Notes: generated by a model from the letters alone, not told the origin. Positions 21,901 through 31,416 are shown, counted from the stretch's first letter. The stretch is 64,000 nt of DNA from Effrenium voratum (GCA_963377175.1 CAUJNA010003326.1:177001-241000), one strand, 5' to 3'. Program-made: numbers and translations.

Positions 21901-23674
21901 CCTGCCGGTGAGACCAGGCGGAGGCGTTGTTTTGCCTGATCATGTTTTGCCGAATGTGCCCGATAGGGTCGATCCTTCTCGCGCAGACAGGCATCCCATC
22001 TATCCCGTTAGGGAGAGGTCCGACAGCAGGAGCAGGAGGGTTCGGGGGTTGCCTGACAGGTCGCATTCGCCACCGGAGCGTGCAAGGGGTGGTCCCCGCG
22101 CGCGCGCAAGGGGGGACGTTTCTATTTCCCCCAATAGGGATGCGGGTAGGAATAGGAGCCCGAGGCCTGCTGCCGTCCCCGATAGGGGATCTGAGGTCCG
22201 GAGTCGACAACCGAGGGGGGAGAGGCCGATCCGCGATAGCGGGAGCGTCTCTCCGAATTTTGATAGGCCAATCCGCGATAGCGGGAACGTCTCTCCGAAC
22301 CCAGGTCGTCATTCAGGAGGTGGCGGGGATAATAGGGTTCATGCCGACATCCAGAGTCCTGGTGATGAGTGGAGGACTCCTGGGAGTAGAGCCAGCGCCG
22401 ACACCCAGAGTCCCGGCGATAGGCGAGGGACTGCTGGAGCTCCTTCGGATCGTGGACAGGCCTCAGCGCCGGCTGCAAGAGGGGGTCCGGGCGGTGATGG
22501 CCCAGACGCGCCAAAGATTTGTGCCCTCGATGATCCCAACGACCGTAGGCACCCGAATGCTGAATTCTCGTGTGTGACATGCAGTCGTGAGTTCTGCGGG
22601 CTTTGCCGTGGTGACGACGGGGACTGTTGCAATTGTCAGTTCCTGAAGATGAAATGCTGGGCATGCCGCAAGAATGCTCAGGAGGTCTCCATGTATCTCT
22701 GTACGGATTGTGGGACTCACGTCTGTGAGAATCACAGTTACTTCGGAAATGACGGCCTTGAGCGATGTGCACGCTGCAATATTCGGCATGAACGCGCTCA
22801 AGCTGGACCGCCCCCTCCTCCTCCTCCCGGGGGAGGTGGTGGGCAAGGCGGACCACCTGGTCAAGGTGGGAGCGGAAGTGGTGGGCATGGACATGCCCCA
22901 GCTCCACCGCCAGGTCCTGGGCATTATGGTGGAGGCCAAGATCCCGCTGGGCCTTCTGGAGGCCCGAGTGGAGGGGCTCCTACCGGGGGTTACCCTGGTG
23001 GAGCGCCTGGGTTCCACGGTAGTGCTGCGGATACTCATGGAATTGGGAACAATCAGTGTGGTTCCAGCTTCTATGGTCCTGCCTACGGAGGTGGCGTTAG
23101 TCACCAAGGGGTTGGCGCTGGCGTTAGTCAGTCTAGCAATGCCACAGGTTACCCCTCAAGTGTTGCGAGCGGTGGTAACCTTGGGCCGGGTCTTAGCCTC
23201 GGCTATAGTGTGAATGGTGCCGGTAGGCAGGGAGATGGTGGTCTTCTCCCTGAAGCCTTGAGGGGAGACGATGGACGGGACAGGTGCACGAAGTGCAGCA
23301 GAATCCCTGAGCCTGGTTTCCCTCTTGTTCCTTGCGTTGGTTGCGGAATGAGGGCGTGTGAAGTTTGCTGCCCTATGCCTGCGAGACTGTGTGAAAGTTG
23401 CAGGATTACCTCATGTACCCCGATAGGGGCTCTGATTTCCACCGTTGTCGATAAGGATCGGTTCCATCATAAGTGCAACACGATCGTGCTGCCTGCTGAG
23501 CCGACAGCTGATAAGCTGCGCGAGTGGCTTTCCGAGGTCAAGGAGAGGGTCAGGAATGCTTTCAGCTTTGACTCTGACTACGCGTTAGCGTGGATATCAG
23601 AGACTGAGAGGCTTGACTATGATGCTCTTGGCGGACCCTGCAAGTACCCGATTTTAAGATCTGTCTCCCCTTGA
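18980..23674 (+). CDS. Gag, N-terminal and central part (giant, coiled coil and Cys-rich)
   Basis: The frame is open directly from the primer-binding site; the first ATG is at 18980, giving 1,564 codons. Residues 1-530 are acidic, Arg/Ser-rich and disordered. Residues 540-930 are heptad-rich and charged, consistent with a long coiled coil for particle assembly. Residues about 1180-1270 hold two dozen Cys/His in CxxC pairs (CVTCSREFC, CCNC, CWAC, CTDC, CARC), a B-box/RING-like metal-binding arrangement. A Pro/Gly-rich linker follows, then a second Cys cluster (CTKCS, CVGCG, CESC) at 1434-1480. The last segment continues into a Gag helical region. The stop at 23672-23674 follows a one-base shift near 23656. 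A second shift near 23777 restores the frame that runs into 25129-26096, so Gag is interrupted, not complete. Assignment to Gag rests on position and architecture. Confidence 0.75.
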   Translation: MSTPRSRRSVVDEEAILGGLRSGEDLPDYDYEDFEAGSTGQDRRGEDPGRDTPRGRGRYADDGDDRIFRQATDDEQTRRVYSGRSGSESGHRRGHFDFTSMAMDMARPHSDDPEAMPIRPPRSLVPGESQVSDEFESRPQGPGTMVLVPGGIPGRSTGSQNPGQFDEHEERKFSDFGYDDLLKSTAGWGSSSKQGSDAGRPNPNTAKSESYDGEGYNFADEEESHSRRDAGSRATARTSPAAAKFEVDDDDEYAAFADRRDEEEDQPRRNARIRDAARPRSLSRGAARDLRVDRDARSERERARDSREVLRGLEAIHDREGPVGPPAIGDTPNVPPFPNITFGGPLNQRDVNSNRVTGSPRVTERVADVVGRGARDGRLADALGIEDRPSIASPLGRDTSDLETLRSSNEFTPQWGSTARERSASAKRPSPLAIETDRSKARRASPSPMASTPQDEEMPDPADVHIHSTPESRASHVDPRSGDSRRRGSTPSRPSGVGDSPVDDPRRYARASGAPERIEISTPPALRSHSSGESGDARAKEVFDLHIQEMLERGEVSGSVAKAFHIFADQIRLLNGQVSSMRREWRDENQQTKDKVDRLAAEVATQSDAGRMRMIVQRFAREVIPDSKAIVRQAIDEQAEVVEQRINLLSHEVHESVRDNEASTDRLRLMIQENNEAARRSHAASEDEILKDLDKLEKRMFSVEKTVGMRTPAGVWNPNPVAHPSDRASGSVVDANFRELNLKIEKALLDHETFAKWASESIEGVKEEHTRLVNRVSRLQSGRGSQEVDRPSGHDSPQDWHEAVDEINRKMQDLARGIQRQRRDHDDIISRFETVKSHVEQYEARSAVVNRVVDGIQGQIRNLPASSDQVQPAVRRELGTFRSTLEGVMRRVSAIDGNVRNLSAANNRIMSQLFEMEGQFDEAAGIIQGVQQINEAPPQPRERRNVGYHAFAGQGHRIRSPTPTPGEGDGRGTGLPVRPGGGVVLPDHVLPNVPDRVDPSRADRHPIYPVRERSDSRSRRVRGLPDRSHSPPERARGGPRARARGDVSISPNRDAGRNRSPRPAAVPDRGSEVRSRQPRGERPIRDSGSVSPNFDRPIRDSGNVSPNPGRHSGGGGDNRVHADIQSPGDEWRTPGSRASADTQSPGDRRGTAGAPSDRGQASAPAARGGPGGDGPDAPKICALDDPNDRRHPNAEFSCVTCSREFCGLCRGDDGDCCNCQFLKMKCWACRKNAQEVSMYLCTDCGTHVCENHSYFGNDGLERCARCNIRHERAQAGPPPPPPPGGGGGQGGPPGQGGSGSGGHGHAPAPPPGPGHYGGGQDPAGPSGGPSGGAPTGGYPGGAPGFHGSAADTHGIGNNQCGSSFYGPAYGGGVSHQGVGAGVSQSSNATGYPSSVASGGNLGPGLSLGYSVNGAGRQGDGGLLPEALRGDDGRDRCTKCSRIPEPGFPLVPCVGCGMRACEVCCPMPARLCESCRITSCTPIGALISTVVDKDRFHHKCNTIVLPAEPTADKLREWLSEVKERVRNAFSFDSDYALAWISETERLDYDALGGPCKYPILRSVSP

Positions 23675-23841
23675 TACCCTGGGGAGGACTCATATTCTGA
23701 GCGGCTTCGGTCAGGCGATTCATCTTGTCCCTGACAGCCCTGGTCTTGATACACTCCCTGATAGCACTCGTGAAGTTTGAGTCCGAAGCTTCTGCTGAAC
23801 CACCTGCAGACTGGAGTCGAAGACGACCAGACCTTCAAGAT
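23658..23841 (+). pseudogene. Frameshifted Gag segment
   Basis: From 23658 the coding character continues in the +1 frame up to about 23776, where a TGA (in GTT TGA GTC) ends it. From 23777 it continues in the original frame up to the transposon at 23842 and then, across the insertion, into the frame that begins at 25129. The two shifts compensate. Both lie by short homopolymers (TTTTAA and GTTTG), so they may be mutations or assembly errors. Confidence 0.55.
23832..23841. repeat. Target-site duplication CCTTCAAGAT (left copy)
   Basis: The 10-mer is repeated at 25129-25138 on the other side of the 1.29-kb insertion. Joining across one copy restores the Gag frame (Phe-Lys-Ile-Ala-Glu). MULE-type transposases typically make 9-10 bp duplications. 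Confidence 0.85.
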
Positions 23842-25128
23842 GGGTGGTGCATCGGTTGTGCACGCGAGAATCTGGCTCGGTTGTGCACGCGAGGCCCGGC
23901 TCAGTTGTGCACGCAGACTTGTTTATCTTGGGAATAGCCACGTGAAATGCAGCTATTTAGACAGACGTCATGGAGTCTCGGACAAAGTGTAGCTTGCGGC
24001 CCCTTCGTGTTGGGTTTCTTTCAAGATAGGATGGTATAACACTATTTCACCAAGTGTCTTTTGTGTATGAACCTCATGTAAACCATTGCTACATTGACTT
24101 AAGGTTTACCTGATTCGTCCTGCTGATATAGCCAGATCTTTTTATCCGCAAGCTAGGATGGTATAACACTATTTCACCCAGTGTTTTGTGTGTATGACCC
24201 TCATGTAAGCCATCCCATCCACCTACCCCATCTCTTGTGTGCGTTCCTTTCTGGACCCCACCCACCCCACCCACCCACCCTACCCACCCACCCACCCACC
24301 CACCCCACCCACCCACCCACCCACCCACCCCACCCACCCACCCACCCACCCACCCCACCCACCCACCCACCCACCCAACCCACCCACCCACCCACCCACC
24401 CACCCACCCACCCCACCCAACCCACCCACATCCACCCACCCACCCACCCCCACCCACCCCCCTTCTGATGCCGCCACTTCCATCCACCCACCCCATCTCT
24501 TGTGTGCGTTGCTTTTCTGGACCCCACGCACCCCACCCACCCACCCCCACCCACCCCTTCTGATGCCACCACTTCCATCCACCTACCCCATCTCTTGTGA
24601 TGCCACCACTTCCATCCACCTACCCCATCTCTTGTGTGCGTTCCTTTCTGGACCCGCCCACCCACCCACCCACCCACCCCACCACCCACCCACCCACACC
24701 ACCACCCACCCACCCACCACCCACCCAACCACCCACCCACCCAACCACCCACCCACCACCCCAACCACCCACCCCACCCACCCAACCACCCACCCACCCA
24801 CCCACCCACCCACCCACCCACCCACCCACCCACCCACCCCCCCCACCCACCCACCCACCCACCCACCCACCCACCCACCCACCCACCCACCACACCCACC
24901 CACCCACCCACCCACCCACCCACCCACCCACCCACCCACCCACCCACCCACCCACCCACCCACCCACCCACCCACCCACCCACCCACCCCTTCTGATGCC
25001 ACCGATTCCATGCATCTAGAGCTCTGTGTGCGCAACTGAGCCAAATCTGTGTGCGTAACTGAGCCAGAACTCAGGGGGGCTTTGTGTGCGCAACTGATCC
25101 AAATCTGTGTGCGCAACTGATCCCCCGG
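23842..25128. mobile_element. Non-autonomous MULE-like transposon in gag
   Basis: The insertion is 1,287 bp long and flanked by a 10-bp duplication. Its ends carry tandem copies of a motif of about 16 bp, consensus ATC(A/G)GTTG(C/T)GCAC(A/G)C: three copies inward from the left (23849, 23872, 23897) and four in inverted orientation at the right (25024-25121). Multiple subterminal repeats plus a 9-10 bp duplication are a MULE-like pattern. The inside has a 24-bp block (AGGATGGTATAACACTATTT and CACC) at 24028 and again at 24155, and a long CCCA microsatellite. There is no coding region, so it was mobilised in trans. It disrupts Gag. Confidence 0.75.
24236..25000. repeat. (CCCA)n low-complexity array
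   Basis: Long runs of CACC/CCCA on the plus strand are broken by a unique segment (CTTCTGATGCCACCACTTCC and CATCCACCTACCCCATCTCT) that itself recurs about five times (near 24210, 24465, 24558, 24600 and 24990). The array therefore has a higher-order unit of unique box plus CCCA tract. All three frames are open on both strands (Pro-Thr-His or Gly-Trp-Val repeats); these are artefacts. Confidence 0.92.
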
Positions 25129-26096
25129 CCTTCAAGATCGCTGAGTTGACCAGTCTCAAGTGCCGGCAGACAGGTCACTCCGATGATGAGGCAAGGCTCC
25201 GGAGTTATCTGAGCACCTGGGACAATCTCATTTCTGGGATTAGGAAGAAGATCGATGATGGGGTACTGTTAGCTGTGTTCATCGAGAACGTTCGTCATCT
25301 ACGCTGTATGCGGCCCGACATCGAGAGGTGGGATCGCGATGTGACCGTTAGGTCATTCGCGTGGCTTTATAAGGCTTGTCAGGACTGTGTCGAACGATGG
25401 CAAAAGCGCCAGAACACGCTTCAGATGTACCAGACCTTTCATGAGCAGAGGTCACGATCGGGCTCTCAATCCCGTGAAAGGGATCGACATCCTGGTGCTC
25501 CCGGTGTAGTGCGGCGGTACGACCCACTTGCCAGGAAGAGTGATCCCAGCCCTTCAAGGTCCGTTAGGTCCGGAAGGGATGGGAGACCTGACGGGAAGCC
25601 GAGATCATCTTCACCCGGAAGGAGCAGTCAGAGAGACAGAGCTTCTCCTGGAAGAGGCAGTCAGAGGGATAAGCGCACACCGTCTCCCAAGTCGCCGAGA
25701 AGACAGTCCCCTGCTGGGCCTGCTGATCGGGCGTGCTGGGAGTATACGAAGACTGGGAAGTGTCAATATGGCCGGGAATGCAGGTTTGAGCACGACAAGA
25801 GCCCAAGGAACCCCGCTGCGCCCTCTACGCCGAGGACTGGCGATAGGCCCGTTAGGGACAAGCCTATGTTCTTCGGATACTGCTACGACTGGATGTATGG
25901 CAAATGCACAGCTCAGCCGTGCAAGTACCTGCATCAGAAGCCACCACCAGGCACGAAGCCCATTACGCCTCGTTCCACTGCTGGTCCGGTTGTTGAGGAT
26001 GAAGAGGGGGATACCCCTAGATCGCCTACGCCCAGTCCTCCCGATAGGGAGGCGAGGCGTCTCGACAGCCCCGCTCAAGGATTGACGGATTTTTAG
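25129..26096 (+). CDS. Gag, C-terminal part with two CCCH zinc fingers
   Basis: The frame is open from the right target duplication to TAG at 26094-26096, about 322 codons. The first 100 residues are helical and Trp/Leu-containing (WDNLISGIRKK, FAWLYKACQDCVERW), like the C-terminal capsid region of copia Gag. A basic Arg/Ser-rich linker follows. Two CCCH fingers stand where most Gags have a CCHC knuckle: CWEYTKTGKCQYGRECRFEH at about 25735-25795 and CYDWMYGKCTAQPCKYLH at about 25881-25935. They probably bind the element's RNA. The tail is Pro/Asp-rich. This part continues the Gag that starts at 18980, with the MULE-like insertion between. Confidence 0.8.
26087..26096 (+). promoter_or_regulatory. 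Gag-pol junction, candidate -1 frameshift
   Basis: Gag ends GAT TTT TAG. The protease-integrase frame is the -1 frame and is open across this stop (GGA TTT TTA GGC). The T5 run would allow slippage at the A-site codon, but the P-site pairing is not a standard slippery heptamer. An ordinary one-base indel gives the same picture. Confidence 0.35.
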
Positions 26097-26149
26097 GCGG
26101 GGCGGGCCGTTACCCTGAGGCCAACCGTGTTGTTGTGGCGTGTCCAGCT

Positions 26150-28501
26150 ATGTGGGCTGTTGCCCCAGCTACCGGTGGGTCTGCACCGGGTTGCCTCCCT
26201 CCTTGCGTTAGCAGTTGGGAGAAAAGCGAGCGAGGCGCATTGTTCTTCTCCGGCACTACCGGTGGAGGTCCTAAATGGGACCAAGTCATTTGGAGACGGA
26301 CAGTTGACGCAAATGGGACCGTGATCGAGGATATCGGGGTGAACTTTTGTGATCGCCGAGCAACCTTGTTCAGGAGACTCCCAAGACGAAGTGATACCAA
26401 GACGACGTTTTGGTACTGTGATGATGCGGAGGTTGCACTGCCCTGGAGGAAGAAGTACTTCCCGAAGGGTCCCGGTAGGGAACCTCTCAGGGTCAAGATT
26501 CCCGATCTTCCTGATGTGTTTGTTGTCTCGATTGAGAATGACAATACGGGTAGGGTCGTGAATCGTTGCCGTGAGGCTGGATACAGCCATCCAAATGCGA
26601 TTAAGTTCCCTTCGCGCAAGAGAATTGCTAGGGAAGTTCAAAGTGCTCTGATAAGAGCAGCGGCTGTTCACGCCCAAGTGCTCTTAGACAATGACGAGGA
26701 CATCGATACCAACCCTGGTGATGTGCGGGGACATCGCGTTGTACGAAAGCCGAAGTACACTCAGAAGGTTGCTGCACCTGTTGGATACGATGGGGTGAGG
26801 TGGCTGGTAGATACTGGTTGCCCAATGGATCTGGTCGGTCTCGGTGATTTGAAAGGACCCGATAGGGCCCTGATCGCCAAAGGCGGACACACTCATGCGC
26901 TGCACACTGCCAACGGGGCGACTCGCACCGCTGGTCGTGTTGATGCTGATGTTGGCAACCTGGACGAGGTGATTGAGGCACACGTCCTTGAGTCCACTCC
27001 ATCCATCATATCCGTTGGAAAGCGTTGTATGGATATGGGATATTCGTTTGTATGGGCTGCAGGTTGCAAACCTACTATCACGTGTCCTTCGGGCCGGACG
27101 GTGACATTGGATGTCATCAACAACGTGCCATATCTTCCTCATGGTGATACTCAGTTCGTTTCTCCCACTCTTGATGATGCTGAGCCAATCCCTGCTATGC
27201 CTGCCCCCGGGGCGGCGTATCGAGGGCTTGAAGCCAGCGAGATTCCGCTGGGTAGGTCTAGGCTTGCGGCCAAGAGTGAGCTACTGGACACCTGGCGCAC
27301 TGAGCGGTCGGGCCATGTTGTGAAGGAGCACCGGCTTCCGCGCAAAGCAAAGTTTGTGCCGATAGGCGATGATTGCCCCGTTGGAGTTGATCGATTGGAC
27401 AACTACAGGAAAACTGTCGTTCATCGAAATGGGGTTACCCATGAGGTGCTGGTTGATAGTCTTTGGGAGTTATCCGAAAGAGATCAGCATGCGATAGCAT
27501 CTGATGTCCCTTGGACGGGTGAAACGTGGTTTCGGGTCAAGTGCGAGACCGTTGCTCTTCCCGGAAAGGCGGAACAGGGGGGTGAGGGCGATAGCCGCTC
27601 ACCACCTTTTCCTGGCCCGGGGGAAGGGGATGATGGTGACATTGTCGAGATAAACTTTCTCTCCGGACTCCGCACAGAGGCTGAATGGCGGGCAGATGCT
27701 AAGACGCTTCGCCATATGCTTACCCATCTCCCGAAGAACCCCTATTGCCCGCACTGCCAGCGTGCGAAAATGGAGAATGTCAAGCTTCGCCGCAAAGGTG
27801 GTGCTGCTGCGCATGACGTGGTAAGTTTCGGGGACCTAACCACTGCTGACACGATGGTGTTGCGAGGATTGAAGGATCGAGGCTTTCATGGCGAAGCGGA
27901 CGCGATAGTGTTCTATGACCTCGCTACTGACTACCTCGAAGTCCTCCCTGTGCAATCCAGATCCCGTAGCAATACGCTGGAGGCATTTCGCAGGTTTGCA
28001 GGGGGGCAAACTCTGAAGTTAGTGTACAGCGACCAGGCCCCAGAGCTGAAGAATGCTGTCACTACGCTTGGAGCATTGCACCGGCTTTCTACACCGGGCA
28101 TGCCCAAGACCAATGGCCTGATCGAGAACAAGGTTAAGCTCGTTCTTCACGGGGCACGTGTGCTCCTGCGTCAAGCTGGATTTGAACCTCGATGGTGGCC
28201 ATTTGCCGTTAGGCATTTTTCCATGGCAAGGAACATCGAAAATCGCGGTGAGGGATCACCGTGGATGCGACGCCACGGTAACGGGAACTTCAGCGGAGTC
28301 ATTCTGCCGTTTGGTTGTCTGGTCGACTTCTACCCCATTGCTCCCAAGATTCGCAGGGATAGAAAGGGGGGGGTTCAAAACGCCCAAAACGACTTCAGAC
28401 ACGCTGGAAAGATCGACTCAGAGGACGTTGATGAAGGAGGAGACCACTGGATCGCAAATGAAGACGAGAAGGTTCTCACTCGCGTCCACGTTCCACGTTG
28501 A
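26150..28501 (+). CDS. pol: Pol part 1: aspartic protease and integrase
   Basis: The first ATG is at 26150, but the frame is open further upstream and is probably reached from Gag. The protease motif is WLVDTGCPMDLVG at about residue 218 (26801-26839). A module of about 65 residues at 27334-27536 (FVPIG, CPV, WTGETWF) precedes the integrase. The integrase has an HHCC zinc finger (HMLTHLPKNPYCPHC, 27712-27757) and catalytic acidic residues at FGDLTTAD (27833), VYSDQAPE (28031) and NGLIENK (28124). The last two are separated by about 30 residues, shorter than the usual 35. GCLVDFYPIAPK begins the C-terminal part. The stop at 28499-28501 follows a one-base shift near 28498, after which coding continues in another frame. 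Confidence 0.88.
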   Translation: MWAVAPATGGSAPGCLPPCVSSWEKSERGALFFSGTTGGGPKWDQVIWRRTVDANGTVIEDIGVNFCDRRATLFRRLPRRSDTKTTFWYCDDAEVALPWRKKYFPKGPGREPLRVKIPDLPDVFVVSIENDNTGRVVNRCREAGYSHPNAIKFPSRKRIAREVQSALIRAAAVHAQVLLDNDEDIDTNPGDVRGHRVVRKPKYTQKVAAPVGYDGVRWLVDTGCPMDLVGLGDLKGPDRALIAKGGHTHALHTANGATRTAGRVDADVGNLDEVIEAHVLESTPSIISVGKRCMDMGYSFVWAAGCKPTITCPSGRTVTLDVINNVPYLPHGDTQFVSPTLDDAEPIPAMPAPGAAYRGLEASEIPLGRSRLAAKSELLDTWRTERSGHVVKEHRLPRKAKFVPIGDDCPVGVDRLDNYRKTVVHRNGVTHEVLVDSLWELSERDQHAIASDVPWTGETWFRVKCETVALPGKAEQGGEGDSRSPPFPGPGEGDDGDIVEINFLSGLRTEAEWRADAKTLRHMLTHLPKNPYCPHCQRAKMENVKLRRKGGAAAHDVVSFGDLTTADTMVLRGLKDRGFHGEADAIVFYDLATDYLEVLPVQSRSRSNTLEAFRRFAGGQTLKLVYSDQAPELKNAVTTLGALHRLSTPGMPKTNGLIENKVKLVLHGARVLLRQAGFEPRWWPFAVRHFSMARNIENRGEGSPWMRRHGNGNFSGVILPFGCLVDFYPIAPKIRRDRKGGVQNAQNDFRHAGKIDSEDVDEGGDHWIANEDEKVLTRVHVPR

Positions 28502-28796
28502 AGCGCGAACCGAGCTCTTTATCCCGATAGGGACGAGCTGTCCAGTCAAGATCAAAGACCTTGGCAGGAGGCGGAGCACAGTCCTCAACTATCTGGACGG
28601 ATCGACCGAATTTGTTGTTGACGAAAACTGGCTCCAGGCCGAGAACGACCGTGGAGGTAACCACGAATGGACTGGAGAAACTCATTTCGACTGTGATTTT
28701 GATCAGATCGATGAGGACGAGGCCGAGATCTATGAGAACGAGGAGTATGAACCCGAATGCAACGACGAGCCGGCTTTGTTCCCATTGATGAGGTAG
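28499..28796 (+). pseudogene. pol: Pol segment in shifted frame, second copy of the integrase-flanking module
   Basis: Coding character moves to a different frame from about 28499 to about 28780, then returns to the original frame in the next open stretch. The shifted segment encodes FIPIGTSCPV, then STEFVVDENW and WTGETHF. These match, in order and spacing, the module at 27334-27536 upstream of the integrase (FVPIGDDCPV, VLVDSLW, WTGETWF). The integrase core is thus flanked by two related modules. The two shifts may be decay or assembly errors. Confidence 0.55.
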
Positions 28797-30750
28797 AGGT
28801 TGAAGAGACAAGCGTCACTACTGCCCTGCCCGCCGAGAAGAAAGAGCGGGACTTCATCAAGATAGAGGAGGATCCGAAGTTCGCCCCATCTTCCAAGCCA
28901 GGCCTATTTCTGGGCTATCGGTTAGAACCAGGGGGGCTGTGGAAGGGCGACTATCTCGTTGCTGATCTCGAGCACATCCAAAGGGGTCTCAGGAAACCAA
29001 GTATACACCAGGTCAAACGTATCTGGAAGAACCCTGAGGAGCCCTACGTGTTCCCGATGTTGGCATCCTATGATGCTAGGACTCGGACCATTCGGGAGGC
29101 GTTAGCTGACCGAAGGGCTGACCTTAAGCCGAGTAAGAAGATCAGGGATGAATTCGACTTCGATGAAGGTCGATTTGATGATCCTGATGATGATGACGAT
29201 GACCAACTGGACGAAGGGGGCGGTAGCTCTTCCAAGTCTGATGGGGTCATTCAGAGCAAGGCTGTCCAAGGGAGTGGTGACGCGTGCGTCTCAGATTACT
29301 GGGAGCGGCACGACGAGGACAGCGCCTGGTATCGCATCCACGTTGAGGTGCGGAAGAAATTCTTCGGGACGACGAACGAGGACCTTCCTCCAGGTGGTCC
29401 TTCGCATGAGGAGCTTGACACCGTTAGGGTCACGCACATGCGGGGGCTTGATGCCGTTGGAAATTGGGTGAGAGATGATCGTCATCACGATGCTCCCAAT
29501 CATCGGCACTTCACGCGTGGATTTTGGACTGGTGTGACCATCCTCTTTGATAAGGGATGTGCTCCCCACGGTAGGTTTAAGCCAAAGGAAGAAGGAGCCA
29601 AACCAGCCGGAGGTCCGAAGAAGGGTCATAAGCTGCACGGAGACAGGATCGACTATGGCCAATCCGCCGATAGGCGTGAGCGGCCATACGCAGGCACCGG
29701 AAAACCCAATTCAATTGATGCGGATAGTTGGAGACAGATGTCCACCCGGTCTCGGGAGATATATGTTCAAACCGAACGGGAGTTATCCCTAAGGGAAGAA
29801 AGACGCCGCGAACATCCTGAGAGGGACCCGGCTGCTCCAGCGCCTGGCCGCAAGCTCCTCATCGAGTTTGCGTGTGAACCTGACTCGCGCTTGTCCGCAG
29901 TGATGATGGAGTGTGGAGGCGATGCAATTCGCGTTCACGTTGGCTCATTTGACATCACCAAAGCCAAAGACGTTAGTCGGCTTATTGGGATCATCGAGGA
30001 TAATCCTGGGTGTGACCTGTGGGCGTCAATTCCGTGCGGACCGTGGAGTACATGGCAGTATGTCAACCTTTCGATTCACGGTGCTGAGTTTGCATCACAC
30101 CTGAACGATCTTAGAAGGAATTCTCAGGTAATGTTTGCGGCGTTCCTGCGGGCCTCCCGAGCCGTTAGGCGAGGAGGGGGCAGGGTTGCATTTGAGTGGC
30201 CTAGACACTGTCTTGGATGGAAGCAACCGTTCATGCAGAGGTTTCTTGCTGATCCTGATGTCGAGACCGTTGATTTCGACGGCTGTGATTTCGGGATGCA
30301 GGACAAGGACGGTGTGCCAATCAGGAAGCAGTGGAAGGTTGCGACGACCTCCAAGGAGCTCATTGATGAGCTGTCAGGTCGGAAATGCAAGCACGAGAAG
30401 GGATACCTTCATGCACGCATTGAGGGGTCAGTCACCCCAACGACTGCTCTCTATCCGAGTGAAATGTGCGAGGCAATCGTTGGAGCGTGGTACCCGAACG
30501 GCACTTTCAAGAAGGTCGCGAATGCAATGCCGGTCGAGGTTGACCCGGTTGAACAGCGATGGAAGAAGAAGCCGAATACCTTGTACGTCAGTCTTAACAG
30601 TGAGGCTGCCAAGATCCCGACGCGGGCTACTTCGGGAAGTGCGGGTTTGGATACCTATGCCTCTGAGGGAGCATGTATTCCCGCAGGGGGGTCAGGCTTG
30701 GTCAACACCGGAATCTCGATAGAGATGCCCGCTGGGGTATATGCTAGGAT
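28757..30750 (+). CDS. pol: Pol part 2: integrase C-terminus, methyltransferase-like domain, dUTPase first half
   Basis: The ATG at 28757 is probably internal, since this frame continues part 1 after two shifts. PKFAPSSKPGLFLGYRLEPG (about 28875-28935) is the copia integrase C-terminal signature. An acidic linker follows. At 29851-30500 lies a domain with LIEFACEPDSRL, an acidic FDITKAKD strand end, SIPCGPWSTW and VAFEWPRHCLGW. The order resembles motifs I, IV (Pro-Cys) and VI of C5-cytosine methyltransferases, but is very divergent; another Rossmann methyltransferase is possible. From about 30590 a trimeric dUTPase begins (TSGSAGLDTYA, GGSGLVNTGISIEMPAGVYA) and breaks off inside motif 2 at the 12.4-kb insertion. 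The dUTPase would lower dUTP during reverse transcription. Confidence 0.75.
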
Positions 30751-30776
30751 CCTGGAGAGTCAGATTGCAATCTTTT
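30749..30776 (+). repeat. Left terminal inverted repeat of the 12.4-kb element
   Basis: ATCCTGGAG is the exact reverse complement of CTCCAGGAT at 43111-43119, and the similarity continues imperfectly for about 20 more bases including a T6 run. TGACA(T/A)TG-like words follow on this side (30801, 30830, 30858) and TGACACTGACG on the other. Confidence 0.75.
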
Positions 30777-31117
30777 TTCTTGACGTTTGCCGTTTATTTG
30801 ACATTGTTGTGTTTTAAGGGCAGAAATTTGACAATGACCCATTTAGAGCTCGAAAACATGTCAATGACAAACTTTTTGGCGTGATATGGGCCCGGGCGCA
30901 AAAACGCTGCGCAGAGTGAAGCATGGTTCAAGCCGAGGATAGAACGCGCGAACGAGAGCAGACACACACATCACGAAACACGCGAAAATACACAGCACTC
31001 ATGCGCACAAACCGCGTGCGCAACACACGCACGCATGCACGTCACACCTGCATGCGTGCATGCAGCAGCTTCCTCGCATTTATGGCAGACATCATTTTTT
31101 GTTACTCTAAGGTGCCA

Positions 31118-31155
31118 ATTCTATCGTTGAATTGCAACCTATTCAACGATAGAAT
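31118..31155. repeat. Perfect hairpin H1 (15-bp stem, 8-nt loop)
   Basis: ATTCTATCGTTGAAT, loop TGCAACCT, ATTCAACGATAGAAT. It is one of five such structures in the insert. Confidence 0.9.
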
Positions 31156-31416
31156 ATGCACATATATGCATATTGAATTCCACGAATTGGATTAATATAT
31201 CCGTGCGGCCGCGCATGGGGCGCCATGTCGGTGCCACGAAGCGGCTGAAGCTGATAAGTGCCCCCTGCAGCATGCATTTGTGCAGACATTGCTGCAAGCG
31301 CATGTGCATCAGAGGCGCACGCTGGCGCCGCTTCCGTTGGCTCAATGCACACTTTGGAACACAATACTCATGCACTAAATATAGTTTTTGCTTTTTTTTG
31401 CAACCGGGCATGCACA

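Noticed and set aside
24181..25116. Long Pro-Thr-His and Gly-Trp-Val frames on both strands
   Set aside because: They come from the (CCCA)n array inside the MULE-like element.
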